Assembly: GCF_023159225.1 (NCBI RefSeq)
Contig: NC_063173.1
Coordinates: forward strand, 7,384,352 to 7,448,351
Direction: 5' to 3'
Origin: Perognathus longimembris pacificus
Lineage: Eukaryota; Chordata; Mammalia; Rodentia; Heteromyidae
DNA length: 64,000 bases
In this document: one piece after another, positions 9,301 through 21,362 of the stretch
How the letters are laid out: each line of letters opens with the position of its first letter
How positions within the stretch are numbered: position 1 is the first letter of the stretch
The notes under the pieces: model-generated
What the model was told of the DNA's origin: nothing
What the model saw: only the letters and a program-made list of their open reading frames with translations
The model's database searches: none
Position numbers and translations under genes: made by a program

Positions 9301-12212
9301 CATTTTTCAAATGAAGCAAAAATATATATTACATTTCAGTAATCTTTTATGTTTAATTTCAATCCATTTTGTGTCTATTTCACTGTTTGTATTCATGGAC
9401 ATCTGTGTGTATCTGTGTGGTTTATATACATTTGACAAAATGTTTTCTGTTTGTTCTTATCTCTCCGTAATAATGTTGGAGTGAACTGAAAGGTGGAGGC
9501 GCCGGTGCCATGACAATGTGTTCTCCTAGATACAATCAGCAACCACTATGGTGAGGAAAATGAGTCACTGTTACCTTAAGATATAAACGCATTGCCTCCT
9601 GGGTCTGAAAAAGCACTAATTTGGGAGTCTGCTGCTGCATGGGGGTGTACTGCAATATTTTTAGGAGGAGATATTACTGGGGAATGCCAGATGATGCAGT
9701 CATTCTAATATCCAAAATATCCTTATTTAGACATTTCAGTGATTGGCAACATCTACAGTTCTTGTTCATAACCCTCACTTTTATAATACAATACAACCAC
9801 ACAAAAACATTTTACCAAATGGCTTCTTACTTCAGAATGGACTCCTCCTAATCACAAAAGTATTATCAATACGTGTCACTAGGATTTGGTTTTAATCTTT
9901 TATTATTACTATTTCTCCGATGGGAAATTGCTAAGGTAAGAAATATTAGCTGGTCACTCCTCTTGTATCTCTTTGCTGATCCTATCCATGGGTATTTTTT
10001 AATAGATGTTGTTCATATTAGAGAGAAAAAGGAAGTAGATCAGACATCGGATGCCAGACTCCTTGTTTCTACTGACTGATTTTTTTTCTGAACAAGCTTG
10101 TCGGTCTCTCTGTGTCTCAATTTCTGAATATACAAAGTTGGAGTGCCCGTATTAGATCGTCTCTGAATTTACTTCCCATGCCAAACTTCGCTGAGTGGTC
10201 TTTCAAATATAAGTTTTTAAGGGTGCAAAGGAATTTTGAGGACCCATTTTGTTGAGTCACTTATGCTCAGAAAATGAATCCTTCCTTGGTTTTTACTCTT
10301 TGACAGGTACAAATGCAATGTTTTATGTGCACCATTCTAAATTCAGAAGGTTAACACAGACAGATACTCCTCATTAGAGCTCATCTTGTGACCGACCTCT
10401 CAACTTCCCACTCAGTGCTGACAGCTTTACATCAGCTCTGAGGGAACATTTACACCATGGAAATTCACAAACACTAGGGACTTGGACTAAAGTCTCTTCA
10501 GAGAAAATTTCTTCCATTTATCCCGAGTTTAACTATTTTATCAACATCAACATATTTAATAACCACAACAACTCATCAAAAGAGAAAACTAAAGAGATTA
10601 GGTCATCTGCCCAGAGTCCCAAAACTAGTATATTATTCATTTAAATGAATCAAATTAACAATAACAAGCTGGAAAAAATGTTTATGGCTTTCAAGTACAG
10701 ATGTTTCCTTCTTTCTCCACTACTTGCATGTTACCTTGGTCCATGTTGCTCCATGACATAGGAACAGCCTGTCTTAGGGACATTATGTATACCAGAAGAG
10801 AAAAGAATGCATTTGCAGTGGCTCTTTAAACATTTCTTTAAACAATAAAACAATCTTCCTGCTCATGTATTGATAGTTAAGAAATATCTCATGTTCAATC
10901 TGATGCTAGCATAGTAGGAACAGGTGGAGGGAAGACAGGAAGGAGAACTGGTTTGAAAAGCTTAGCTGGATTATGGACCTGGGATTTGAAACCAAGCTTT
11001 GTGGCTTGAGGGCCAAGCAGTTCATACTGGAAAAGATTTACAGCAAACACATTGCAAGTTTTCCTTTACTTTCCATAATAGAGTTTTCTATTTAACAATG
11101 TTGAGTCATTTCTTCCTTCTGACTCCTATAAAGAAAGTATAAAAGATTTAGAAAGCATAGCAATTTGGAGGCAATCAGAAACACTACATTTTCCCACTAA
11201 TCACTGTGCCATTTCAATCTCTGCATTCTCCTCTCTCTCCTCCCTTCCAGAGCAAACTGAAGTCTTTTCATTTAATATTGAATAGAAATAGAAATATGTA
11301 AATAATTGATCAATAAGTTCTATAAACAAGCTATGTTGTATCATTGAGTTTCCTAGAATATGTAATGCAGAGAATGTCTTTCTACCATAATGATTTTCCA
11401 AATTAATGGAAGGGATTGCTTTGAAATCAGAATTGACAGTAGGAAAGTATCTATACAATAAAAGTCCCCTTGGGTTGAGTACCAAACATGGATACAGGGG
11501 ACTTTGTATTGATTTCTTGATTTCTTTTCAACAAATATTAACAGGAAAAGATAACCTGAACCTAAAGAATAAACTCAATACTTATCAACTCTTTATACTA
11601 AACAATCCTAAATCTCAGATCTTTCTTCATCAGGTTTGCTCTCTCAGTGGCTTTGTTAGCACGTCCTTCCTAAGGGCCACAACAAGGCAACAAACTGAGA
11701 AATGAGTCTTATACCACCCCCACCTCTCCTACCGCTGTGCTCTCCCGTGTCTGCCGGCTCTCTAATTCCTCTGTAATCTCTAAATCTGTTTCCACTTGCC
11801 TGACTCCTCATCCTCTAGTGTAGATACTTTCTGGCCAGTCACATTAACTGACTGGTTGGCCTTTGAGTCACATTTCAACCTTTAGCTTGACCTTTACTCA
11901 AAATAGTTTTCTCATTTAGATGTAGTACCGAATGACAAGTCAATAAGCCAACGAGTAAGAAAAAATAAACCTATGAGTCAAATGCATAACTTCTCCTAGT
12001 CCTCGAGTGAGCTGGTATAAATGTTTGTCTCATTCACCCTCCCCTCCGACTTGGAAGGCATATGTCCTTTATTGAAGAAATGCCAGCCTATGCATTCATA
12101 ATCCATCTTGGCATTCCTTGAGCAGCAGCTATTCTGAAAGAATTATCCTCAGCTCCAATACGGCAAGGGAATCAGTTGGCTTTTAAAATGCTCGCATTAC
12201 CATCCTCATCAG
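9301..12212. other. Intron, mostly unrecognised; MIR-like piece inside
   Basis: No gene is seen. A diverged antisense MIR-like piece lies at about 10555-10640 (AACTAAAGAGATTAGGTCATCTGCCCAGAGTCCC, a degenerate form of the MIR 3' part). The remaining sequence is AT-rich and unassigned. Confidence 0.45.
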
Positions 12213-12357
12213 GCTTGGTAGTGGATGCCTATAACCCAAACACACTAAGCTGAAGGCAGAAGATTAGGAGTTTCAAGCCAGCCTAGGCTCCACAATGAGT
12301 TTTAAGTCAGCCTGGACTACCTAACATGATCTCATCTCAAAAATAATAAGAAAGAAA
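12213..12357 (+). mobile_element. B1-type SINE, old
   Basis: A GGTAGTGGATGCCTATAACCC head, AGTTTCAAGCCAGCCTAGGCT and a CATGATCTCATCTCAAAAA tail follow B1 order. Confidence 0.7.
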
Positions 12358-12469
12358 ACCTAATCACATTCCCTGTGCCATCTTTGAGAATTCAAATAAG
12401 AAAAGAACTCTTAGGTGTCATTGTTTATCAAATTTTATTTCAGTGTTAGTTTCCAGGCCTAGTTTTGAC

Positions 12470-12665
12470 TCATATTCTTTGTAATCTACATGAGTCGTTT
12501 AATCCCTGTGATAGGTAATTTGCTCCTCAGTGAAAGAGAGAAGGTCATGAAAAATAACACTGATGTTGTAGGATTTGTATAAAGATTAAGTGAACTATCA
12601 TATTGGAAAATCCCTATCAGAATGCTTTGCACACATTATTAATACATGTTCAATAATATTTATTT
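12470..12665 (+). mobile_element. MIR-type ancient SINE
   Basis: TGACTCATATTCTTTGTAATCTAC, TAATCCCTGTGATAGGTAA, TAAAGATTAAGTGAACTATC and GCACACATTATTAATACATGTTCAATAA follow the order of the MIR body and 3' end. Confidence 0.6.
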
Positions 12666-13334
12666 TGTCACTCACCCATTTCCTTATTAATTTATTATAA
12701 ACTAAAAGTAGTCAAGAAATTTATTTCAAATGGATGTCAACAAAACACAGCAAAATCCTGTGTAATCACTAATTCTATTTTTATATTGTGCTTGCCCATC
12801 TGTGAAACAAAGGCAAGTTGTTGATTGTCAAAAAAAAAACAACAAAAACCCACCTAAATCAAAGTTCAAGTTTGAGACCAGCAATTCATGAAAAAGCTTT
12901 AAAAAAGCACTGCTCATTTTGAAAGGCTTTCTATTGCCTTTGCCTTTGTGTGCCTCTTACTGCAAATAGACCTTCCTTATCATATGCCTTTCGTCTGAAC
13001 AATGGTGGCTCTGCTGTCTAGCTGCATGAACTAAATGAGGTGACTTACTTATCCACAAGGGCACCACTCTGCTATGATTTGCAGGGGCCTTCAGCGAACC
13101 AGGCCCAAATTAAGTGAAATAATTTACTCAATGAAGCAATTGCTGCCTTGGAACTGTGAAGACATCCGATCTCTCTTAAAATCCACAGACCACAGATGTA
13201 AGATTATGACACAATTATCTCTCTTTCTTTTAGTAAGATGGATGCCAGATGGTTACAGCCCTTGATGGTACAAATTCCAAGGACAATCTTTTCAAATTTC
13301 CATTTTATGGGTTTTTATTTTAAAGGTCATTATG

Positions 13335-13566
13335 AAGCTAGTTGCCACATTTGTACGCCTCGCTATTCAGGAGGCTGAGAGCTGAGAATCTCATTTCAAA
13401 GCCAGCCAAGACAGGAAAATCCACGAAACTCCAATTAAGCACCACCACCACTGCCAACACCACCAGCAAACTAGCTGGAGGTGGAGCTGTGGACTCAAGT
13501 GGTAGTGTGAGCCTTGAACAAAATAGCTTATGGACAGGGACCATATCTTGAGTTCAAGCCCCAGGA

Positions 13567-13567
<1 letters not shown>
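13335..13567 (+). mobile_element. B1-type head plus Geo-like/ID-like SINE dimer
   Basis: A CTATTCAGGAGGCTGAGAGCTGAG head with AAAGCCAGCC is followed by the second half GGAGCTGTGGACTCAAGTGGTAG...GAGTTCAAGCCCCAGGAC. A GCACCACCACC-type expansion lies inside. The tail is the adjoining (CT)n(CA)n microsatellite. Confidence 0.8.
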
Positions 13568-13626
<59 letters not shown>

Positions 13627-13643
13627 TACACACACACACACAC
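13568..13643. repeat. (CT)n(CA)n compound microsatellite
   Basis: About 36 bases of CT units are followed by about 38 bases of CA units with one CATA interruption, directly at the SINE 3' end. Confidence 0.96.
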
Positions 13644-13710
13644 GATTATTATGAGAAAACTACCTTTCTGTGCAGTGGATGAATTACTCCCATTGTAAGA
13701 AAGTTGGTGT

Positions 13711-13950
13711 GCTGGGAGCCAATGGTTCACACCTGTAATCTAGCTATTCAGGAAGCTGTGATCTGAGGATAGTGATTCAAAGCCAGCCTAGGCAGAAAAG
13801 TCCATGAGACTTTTATCTTCAAATAACCACCTAAACAGCCAGAAATGGAGTTGTGGATCAAGTGGTAGAGTACTATCCTTGAACAAAAAAGTTCAGGGAC
13901 AGTGCCCAGACTCTGAGCTCAAGCCCCAAGACCAGTACACACACAAAAAG
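13711..13950 (+). mobile_element. B1-type plus Geo-like SINE dimer
   Basis: GGGAGCCAATGGTTCACACC, CTATTCAGGAAGCTG and AAAGCCAGCCTAGGCAG are followed by the right half (AAATGGAGTTGTGGATCAAG...CTCAAGCCCCAAGACC) and a short ACACACAAAAA tail. Confidence 0.85.
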
Positions 13951-13996
13951 AATGTGGGTGCATTCTTCCCTTATGGTGACTATGATTATGGACAAA

Positions 13997-14521
13997 TGTA
14001 GGGTCTGCTTTCTCTGCTCCGGCTCAAATGCTTATTCCTTTCTCTCTTATTACCCTCGTATCGTCCTCTCCCCCAACCCTCAGCCTGCAGGTCTGTCAGG
14101 GTGAGACGTAGGGGCGTCTCCGTCCTGGCGTGCGCGCGACCCGCGTGGCAATGTGACCGTTTTCCTACCTACGTACATAGACCACGGAGTCAGCTTCTGA
14201 GAGCGAACTAACTTTATTGAGAGAGGGACAAGGGGAGATGATCCGGGGGAGGGGGGTTGGCCAGGATTCCCATAGGCCAAAAGGCTGTCACTTGACCTCC
14301 AAGGGGCTGGTCACTTGACCTCCAAGGGGCTACGTCACTCTGAGCGCGCCAAACCAGGGCGGGGCTGGTAGGCGCCAGGCTGGCCGCCAGCTAAGTCGGG
14401 GGTCTCTTTGCCCGACCGGTTTCTCCGGATTCCAATGTAGAGAGGAGGGAAAGGCCGCATTCCCCAGCTGGGGGAGATGCCTCAGGCCCCTTCCATCTAG
14501 GGGGGAAGATGGACCCCAACA
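13997..14521 (-). mobile_element. Solo LTR of a class II (ERVK/IAP-like) endogenous retrovirus
   Basis: A 525-bp element starts TGTAGGGTC and ends CCCCAACA on the plus strand, so it has TG...CA termini in either orientation. It is flanked by a perfect 6-bp target duplication GACAAA (13991-13996 and 14522-14527). Read on the minus strand it begins TGTTGGGGTCC, a typical LTR 5' end, and has an AATAAA signal at 14218-14213. The presumed U3 carries a 22-bp tandem direct repeat (14287-14309 and 14310-14331) next to a TGACGTA CRE-like site (14338-14332). A 6-bp duplication is typical of class II elements. No internal gag, pol or env sequence is present, so it is a solo LTR left by LTR-LTR recombination. 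Its transcriptional sense matches the putative DLG2 strand. The family name is uncertain. Confidence 0.85.
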
Positions 14522-14869
14522 GACAAAGTATAATATGCTGGAAGACCTAAACTATGTTTGCCAACGCTATTATCACTGCTTGTGGCTAAGTCTTTGCTTG
14601 GTTCATAACCAAATATAGTTAATATAGAACATTAACTGTATTTCTCTCCTTTTCACACATGTAAAGATCAACACAAGCAAGACTGGAAACATACTTCTCA
14701 CCTTCAAAAGTTTTCAAAAGTCTTCATGCCCCTTTGCAGTCCCTTCCCATTCTTTCTACCCTTCATCCCAAATCAAACACATGTCTGTTGTTTCACACGA
14801 GGTTAGTTGGATCACACAGTAGATAGAATGTTTACATTTTTAATTGTTAAACTACTATGGTAGTTACAT
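14522..14869. other. Intron, nothing recognised
   Basis: Beyond the GACAAA target duplication the sequence is unique-looking and AT-rich. Confidence 0.45.
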
Positions 14870-15240
14870 TTCTGTACATTTCCAGGTACAAGAGTTTAGT
14901 TCCTTTACATCTTCACGAACACCTGGTGTTGTTAGTCATTTTAATTTTAGCCATTCTAAAAATGTATAGAAACGTTGCATGGATCTTCTAAATCAGCATT
15001 TCCCTAATGTCTAACAGCATTGAAAATTTTCATGTGCTTATGCATGCTGTTTTAGGAAATGTCTAAACCTTCTGTTTACCTTTGAAGTTGACTTGTGTGT
15101 TTCTTCTTTTGGTGTTTGAGAGTTTTCTGCATAATCTAGATGCAAACTCTTTATTAGATATATATGATACATGGATTTTTCCCAGTGTATGGAAAAATAA
15201 AGTTCACTGGTTTTCATTGATGTTGCTGTCTCTGTTCTGC
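14870..15240 (-). mobile_element. Old L1 ORF2 3'-region fragment
   Basis: Antisense L1 landmarks appear in order: TTTTAATTTTAGCCATTCTA, CATTTCCCTAATG, TTTCATGTGCTTATGCATG, GAAATGTCTAAACC, TTGACTTGTGTG, and CTCTTTATTAGATATATATGA followed by TTTTTCCCAGTGTATGG. It is decayed with no intact frame. Confidence 0.7.
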
Positions 15241-15853
15241 TGAGAGTTGCTTTTTGTTTATATTGTTTTGTTTTAATCAGGCTTCGTCAGAACTTTTTCC
15301 TATGCCCATTAAGAATTTTTTCAGTTTATTAGAATGGTTATATTTAAATTTCAAACAGTTTTTTATTTGTGGGATAAAATAATGTGGCTGTGCTTTGTTA
15401 TAATTTATTTGTTACAAAACACCAATAACAAAATTATCTTTGCATATGCTGTATGAAAGCCTTGTGAACTGAAGACATCATTTACCCTAAAAGATGAGCA
15501 TGAGAAGAGACCATTGCCCACAGTCAAATTTTCAAGAACTCCAGTATATAATAATTTTTTTTTATTTCCAGGAACATCATTGTCTTAGTTATTAATTAGG
15601 TTATTGACCTAGATTAATTTTTATCATTTTACTGCCTTTTTCAATAGTGAATGAGCTATGGAGACTGGGCTTCATGTAGTACAAGGTAGTGTTACAAAAT
15701 AAACATTGCAGCTAAAAAGGAAAGGTCATGATAAGAGCAATATTTATAGTGCTTATATTAAGCTATCTTCTGAATTTCAAAATATGGCATCCTTCCATAG
15801 ATATAGGAGTGGGGTGGTTCCAGAACTTCCGCAGATACCAAAATATTCAAGAC
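15241..15853. other. Intron, nothing recognised
   Basis: AT-rich sequence. The last 15 bases are the left copy of the target duplication of the following SINE. Confidence 0.45.
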
Positions 15854-16065
15854 TGGGCTGGGAATATGGCCTAGTGGTAAAGTGCTCGCCTCGTATACAT
15901 GAAGCCCTGGGTTCGATTCCTCAGCACCACATATATAGAAAAAAGCCGGAAGTGGCACTGTGGCGCAAGAGGTAGAGTGCTAGCCTTGAGCAAAAAGAAG
16001 CCAGGGACAGTGCTCAGGCCCAGAGTCCACCCCCCAGGACTGGCAACAAAAACAAAACAAATAAA
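15854..16065 (+). mobile_element. IDL-Geo-like dimeric SINE, older subfamily
   Basis: The left half is ID-like: A box GGCCTAGTGGTAAAGTGC and B box GGTTCGATTCC. The right half starts GCCGGAAGTGGCACTGTGG and ends CCCCAGGACTGGC, followed by a CAAAACAAATAAACA tail. The target duplication CAAAATATTCAAGAC (15839-15853) recurs at 16066-16080 with one mismatch. Pol III-type internal promoter boxes are visible. Confidence 0.93.
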
Positions 16066-16631
16066 CAAAATATTCATGACCCTTACATAACATTGTTAAT
16101 TATGCATATAAGTTGTGCATGACCTACTATGCCTTAAATTATCTCTACATGTCCACTACAATGCAAATGCTGTTTAATTTTTAGGAACTACGAATAGAGA
16201 TAATCTTTCCAGTACAGATACATTTCCCTCCAGGTTTCCATCCCTAGCTGGGTGGACTCAGAGATGAAGGGTCCCTGGACAGGAGCGGTCCAGGACTGGA
16301 TAAACAATAAGGAGAAATGTGGGGGTCAAGGCCAGATTCAGGGTTCTAAAGCCCACATGTTTTACAGTACACTATCCTGCCTCCCAGCTCGTTGAATTCA
16401 TTTCTACTGTTTGTTTGCATAAGTCACTTCTCTAACAGACGTTCAATTGAAAGCTAGGCAGAGCTGAAACACAAGAATTATTTCTTTAACCAATCATTCA
16501 TAAATGAGTAAGTACATGGTAAAAATAATTTTAACAAATTTTTTTTCTCAGCAAGGTACATTTTTGCTGTTGATAATATAAATATGAAGTCATCTGGAAA
16601 GCATAACAGATATACATTGAATATCTTTTAA

Positions 16632-16968
16632 AAAAAATTTTTATTGTCAAACTAATATACAGAGCGGTTACAGTTTCAGACATTAGGCATTGGATACATT
16701 TCTTGTACTGTTTGTTACCTCTTCCGTCATTCCCCCCTCCCCCCTCCCCCTTTCCCTCTCCCCCCATTAGTTGTTCAGTAGATTTACACTAAACAGTTTT
16801 GCAAGTATTGCTTTTGTAATCGTTTGTCTTTTTTACCCTGTGTCTCTTGATTTTGGTATTCCCTTTCAGTTTCCTAGTTCTAATACCTGTATACACAGTT
16901 TCCTATGTACTCAGATAAGATACACAGATAGTGCAGGTACAACCACAGGAAGGTGATACAAGAGGATC
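16632..16968 (-). mobile_element. 5'-truncated L1 3' UTR insertion
   Basis: Antisense L1 end: TTTTTATTGTCAAAC, CAGAGCGGTTACAGTTTC, TTAGGCATTGGATACATTTC, then the C-rich strand of the polypurine tract (about 16731-16764). A 19-bp target duplication, TACATTGAATATCTTTTAA at 16613-16631, recurs at 16969-16987 with one mismatch, so both ends are seen. Confidence 0.92.
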
Positions 16969-17289
16969 TACATTTAATATCTTTTAATTATTTCTGCACT
17001 TCAAATTTTACTCTATAGAAAATTAACAAAAAAAAGTCTTTGAAGGGAAGAAGTCAAATGCTCAGTTAATAAATTATATTAAGGAGCACAAGTGAATAAT
17101 AAATAAGATTAGTTTGAATACCAATGGTCAATACTCTAATGACCATTTAAGACAAGTTTGTAATGTTTGGACAGTTAATATCATTAGCAGTCTGTAAGCT
17201 CAAGCAGCCCAGTGTTCTTAATAAAAGCTTTATTTACAATCTCTGGCAGTACAATCCAGAAAGAACATTCTTGGGCATATATATGCAAT

Positions 17290-18135
17290 GTATTCACATA
17301 TCCAAAGTCAAGATACAGTAGAGAGACCTGTCTACCTATTTTTATTGCAGCTGTACTCAAAGTAGTCAAGCTATGGAAGTAGCACTGATGTCCTTACATT
17401 GACGAAGAGATAAAATATAAATATAGTATATTATTCAGTTATAAAGACGTATGAAATTCAGTTCTTTGCAGGTTAATGGATGAATGTGAAGATCATCTAA
17501 TTAAATTAAGCAAAGTTCAGAAGGATAAAAATCCCACATTTCTTTCTCATATGCAAAGTCTATATCTACAATATATTCATATACATAAGTGCATGCATGT
17601 ATATACGTCTTTAGAGAACATAAGTGCATTTGTAGAACTCTTTGGAGGCTGTAGGGGAGGGTAAGAGGGAAAGAGATTGATGGAGAGTGACAGATATCAA
17701 AATGCATTGCATTTATGTGTGAAGGAAGCATTAAAACATTGAACGCTGTTGAATAATAGGATGTAGAGGTGATGGACAAAGAACAATAGAGGAGGTTTAT
17801 CTGATTAAAGTACAATATATGCTTTGTGAAACTTTCATGGCAAAACCCATTTGCATAATTAATATACATTAAAATTAAATAAATGGCAGGAATGCAAAGT
17901 TGGTTTGGGGATGGGTACCAATGGGAGAAGAATAGGCAAAGGAGAGGGGTAAAGAGGTATAAATAGAGGTGAAGTGATTTAAATTGTACAAGCACAGAAT
18001 AAAGATGTTGGTGAGATCATTTTAAGTAGGGGGAGTGGATGAGGGAGGGCGTTGGGCTGGTATGATGTGGATCAAGGCATGTGGTACACACGTATGGCAA
18101 TATTACTCTTACGACTAAGCTATGCTAATAAAAAA
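17290..18135 (+). mobile_element. Old L1 3' end (ORF2 terminus and 3' UTR)
   Basis: ATTGCAGCTGTACTCAAAGTAGTCAAG, TGGAAGTAGCACTGATGTCC, TATATTATTCAGTTATAAAGACG and a GGAGGGTAAGAGGGAAAGAG stretch follow the order of an L1 ORF2 C-terminus and 3' UTR. It is heavily decayed, and the antisense 164-codon open frame here is spurious. Confidence 0.6.
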
Positions 18136-18139
18136 TGGA

Positions 18140-20174
18140 AAAATATCGGTTACTGAGTAGCTTCTCCTATTCTCAAAAATGTTTAAGAAAGAATATTTGG
18201 ATCTATAAACACTGCTACAACAGTTAAAGATGCTGAATCTCAAGGTGTTTCACGCAGAAGGATCTCAAAGATTTTTCTTAAAATGAATTGTTTCTGTTTA
18301 CCTATACTCTGCCTCAATCCATCCATCCCTTGAACATTTATTGAGTTCAAGGCATGTTAGCTATTTAGCTATAAATGAAAGATTTAGAGATGAACTTTTA
18401 AAGTTCTCCCTGTAAAGAATTACATAATAATGAAAAACGAATGGCCACATAACTAGGCAGCTTCTATGACACTGTGAGAACGAATCAGCACTTACAGGAA
18501 ACAAAGGCACCTAATTCAGCCTGAGATAGCAAGGTTGCCTTCTCCAATGCCATTGGACTGGGATCATGGTTTGGAGGAATTTGTTGTTCAGATAAGCCAA
18601 AAAGGCATCACCTAGGAATAGGTTCTGCCATGAAAAGCCTACCCTGCTCAAGGAAAGAGGGGGAAGTAGGTGGTTCAATCACGAGGTTGTGGTGGGAAAT
18701 AATAGACCAAGAGGTTGGATGGTGAATATATATATATATATATATGAAAAAACAAGCAAGTCAGAAACCAAGGAACTGTTATGTATACTGAATTGTAGGA
18801 AAACGAATTGAATCACATTTCCTGTATATCAGACAATGTGTAATTTCTACACTTACAAATAGCTGAGATTGGGCAGATCTTTTAACTCCAACATAATGCA
18901 TTGGAGGTGCAGCTGGGCTGGAAAATATAGGCCTTATGACATCTTCTTGAATGTTCTTTCGTTTGAACCATGCTGTGGCAAATTTAAACATGAAAGAAAT
19001 TCTGAAAATTTAACTGAAAATGCCTTCGCCAACTCCTCCTGCTTCAATACAGCTTTTCAGGAAGAACTCTTCAGCTCTACCTGTACTAATTACAGAATTT
19101 ACAGCTCTCTGTCCTCAAAAGGAATAGGTAGCACTTTCCTATAAAAATGCTAAACATATTTAAATCTATTTTAGAATTGAAATACCAAAGTAAATGAGAC
19201 TTGCGGGAGCAAAATGAAGTTCCCACCTGAGCTAATGTTCGCATGTTCTTCTTTTCAATTAAAATCAGAAGTACAGGGAAATTTTGAATTTTTTTTCTTA
19301 GCAAGACAAATACCCAAACAAAATTTTTGAATAAGGACCAATCAATAATTCTGAGTAAAGTGACAAGCTTTGCTTGCACTTTCCTTAACTCATACAAGTT
19401 TCTGCTCTCTAGATCCTGAAATTTAAAGAAATCAAAACTAAGATTATAAATCATAGCTCTACAGAACATGTTGTTCCTCACAATTTCCAGGTGGTGCAGG
19501 GAAGCCTTATGCAGAAGAATAAACAAGAACTGAGTAATCATTACATGCCCAACAAAGATGACTGAGCTATCATATTGCTTCTATGCAGTTTAGCTTATGG
19601 GAATACCAGGGTAGATAATGAGTGTACTAGAGCAATAGTTGTGAGTAGAGAAATACTAAGACAAGCATTGGAGATTCTATGAAGAAAGAAAACAAACTCC
19701 CCAAAAAAGAGGAAAGAAAAGTCATGAACTGTCCAGCCATTTAAATTATTTATTGAATTCCAGAAACAGAATCATAAAAAATAGTCCTCTAAAGTTGAAT
19801 AACAGCAACACTTAAGACAGTCTATAATTTTACACTAGATATTATCAATGAACCTAGCTCTGCCTTTTCATGTTAGCTAAGGTTAGTCTTGGACTTAGAA
19901 ACCCAAGGTTTGGGTTGCCTGGAGGAACTCTAAGCCTGGGAAAACAAAGGGACTGGTGACTGGTTTAACCTGAGTAAGACAAGGAAGTTAGCTCTGTAAA
20001 ATGGAGTAAATGAAAAGAATATGATGAAAGAAGATAAAGTTTCAAATCATTGTCAATCATAAGATGATATATTATGTCATATATGTATATATGACATAAC
20101 CTAGCAAAAGGGATACATTTTACCAATGTTTTCTTAGTCTGGGCATGTAGGATACTTTAATCCGTTGTCTACAA
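18140..20174. other. Intron, unrecognised; TA repeat and palindrome inside
   Basis: It contains (TA)n at about 18727-18745 and a perfect 13-bp inverted repeat at 20072-20099. An antisense 151-codon open frame (19086-19541) has no recognisable domain. No gene is supported. Confidence 0.5.
20072..20099. repeat. Perfect AT-rich palindrome
   Basis: TTATGTCATATAT and its exact complement ATATATGACATAA are separated by GT, giving 13-bp arms around a 2-bp centre. Confidence 0.9.
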
Positions 20175-21046
20175 GCCCTCAAAGAACCAACAGCCCCCTC
20201 AACAAGTGAGCTAAAGACCTAAAAAGAGACTTCTCTGAAGAGGAAATGAGAATGGCCAAGAGACACATGAGGAAATGCTCTCTATCAGTGGCCATAAAAG
20301 AAATGCAAATCAAAACAACATTGAGATTCTACCTCACCCCAGTGGGAATGTCCATTATCTGGAAAACTAACAATAACAAATGTTGGAGGAGATGTGGCCA
20401 AAAGGGAATCCTATCACATTGTTGGTGGGAATGTAAGCTTGTTCAACCACTCTGGAAAGCAATATGGAGGTTCCTCAGAAGGCTAAACATAGAGCTCCCC
20501 TATGACCCAGCAGCCCCACTTTTGGGCATCTACTCAAAAGATCACAAGCAAGACCACACTAAAGCCACCAGCACAACAATGTTCATGGCAGCACAACCTG
20601 TCATTGCTCAAATATGGAACCAACCCAGATGCCCCTGAGTAGATAAGTGGATGAAGAAAATGTACATATACACAATGGAATTCTATGCCTCTATCAGAAA
20701 GAATGGCACTGCCCCATTCATAAGGAAATAGAAGGACTTGGAAAAAAATAGACTAAGTGAAGTGAGCCAGACCCAAAGAAACATAGACTATATGGTCTCC
20801 CTCATAGGGAATAATTAGTACATGTTTAGGCTAGTCATAGCAGATCACAATAACCCAATAGCTATACCCTTATGAACACATAAGATGATGCTAAGTGAAA
20901 TGAACTCCACATAATAGAAACAAGTGTTATATCATTGTAATTATTTTCAATATGTCATGTGAAACTGTACCCTTTTTATTTTCTGTCCTATTGCCTTCCT
21001 GTGGATTTACCCTCGCTATCACTGTATCTCATCTTAGTACCCTGGA

Positions 21047-21100
<54 letters not shown>

Positions 21101-21362
21101 TAGAAGTAGGGAAGGGAAAAGGAATACCAAAATCAAGAGACAAGGAATAAAAAGACCAACGATCCCAAAATCAATACTTACAAAGCCATTTGGTGTAAAC
21201 CAACTGTACAACTCATGAGGGGGAGCTGGAGAGGGGGAGGGAGGAGGCGGGAGGAACAATGAGGGAGGAGGTAACAAATTGAACAAGAAATGTACTCACT
21301 GCCTTACATATGAAACTGTAACCCCTCTGTACCACACGTTGACAATAAAGAAGAGAAAAAAA
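20175..21362 (+). mobile_element. 5'-truncated L1: ORF2 C-terminus plus 3' UTR
   Basis: The translation from about 20246 contains L1 ORF2 C-terminal landmarks ([61 protein letters not shown]). A premature stop at about 20636-20638 splits it; the frame resumes with KWMKKMYIYTMEFYASIRK and then a second stop. The 3' UTR holds a (GT)n array (21049-21098), a G-rich tract (21219-21271) and the terminus CTGTAACCCCTCTGTACC...GACAATAAAG. It is a dead copy; the endonuclease and reverse transcriptase domains are absent. Confidence 0.92.
21049..21098. repeat. (GT)n microsatellite in L1 3' UTR
   Basis: Twenty-five uninterrupted GT units lie between two parts of the L1 3' UTR. Confidence 0.97.

Noticed and set aside
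13997..14521. GC-rich block as a second CpG-island promoter
   Set aside because: Its termini, target duplication and AATAAA identify it as a solo LTR. Promoter activity is possible but only as part of that element.
15880..15925. A and B boxes suggesting a tRNA gene
   Set aside because: They belong to an ID-type SINE; no cloverleaf or anticodon stem is intact and many near-identical copies with target duplications exist.
17501..17995. 164-codon minus-strand frame
   Set aside because: It runs antisense across a decayed L1 3' region and has no recognised domain.
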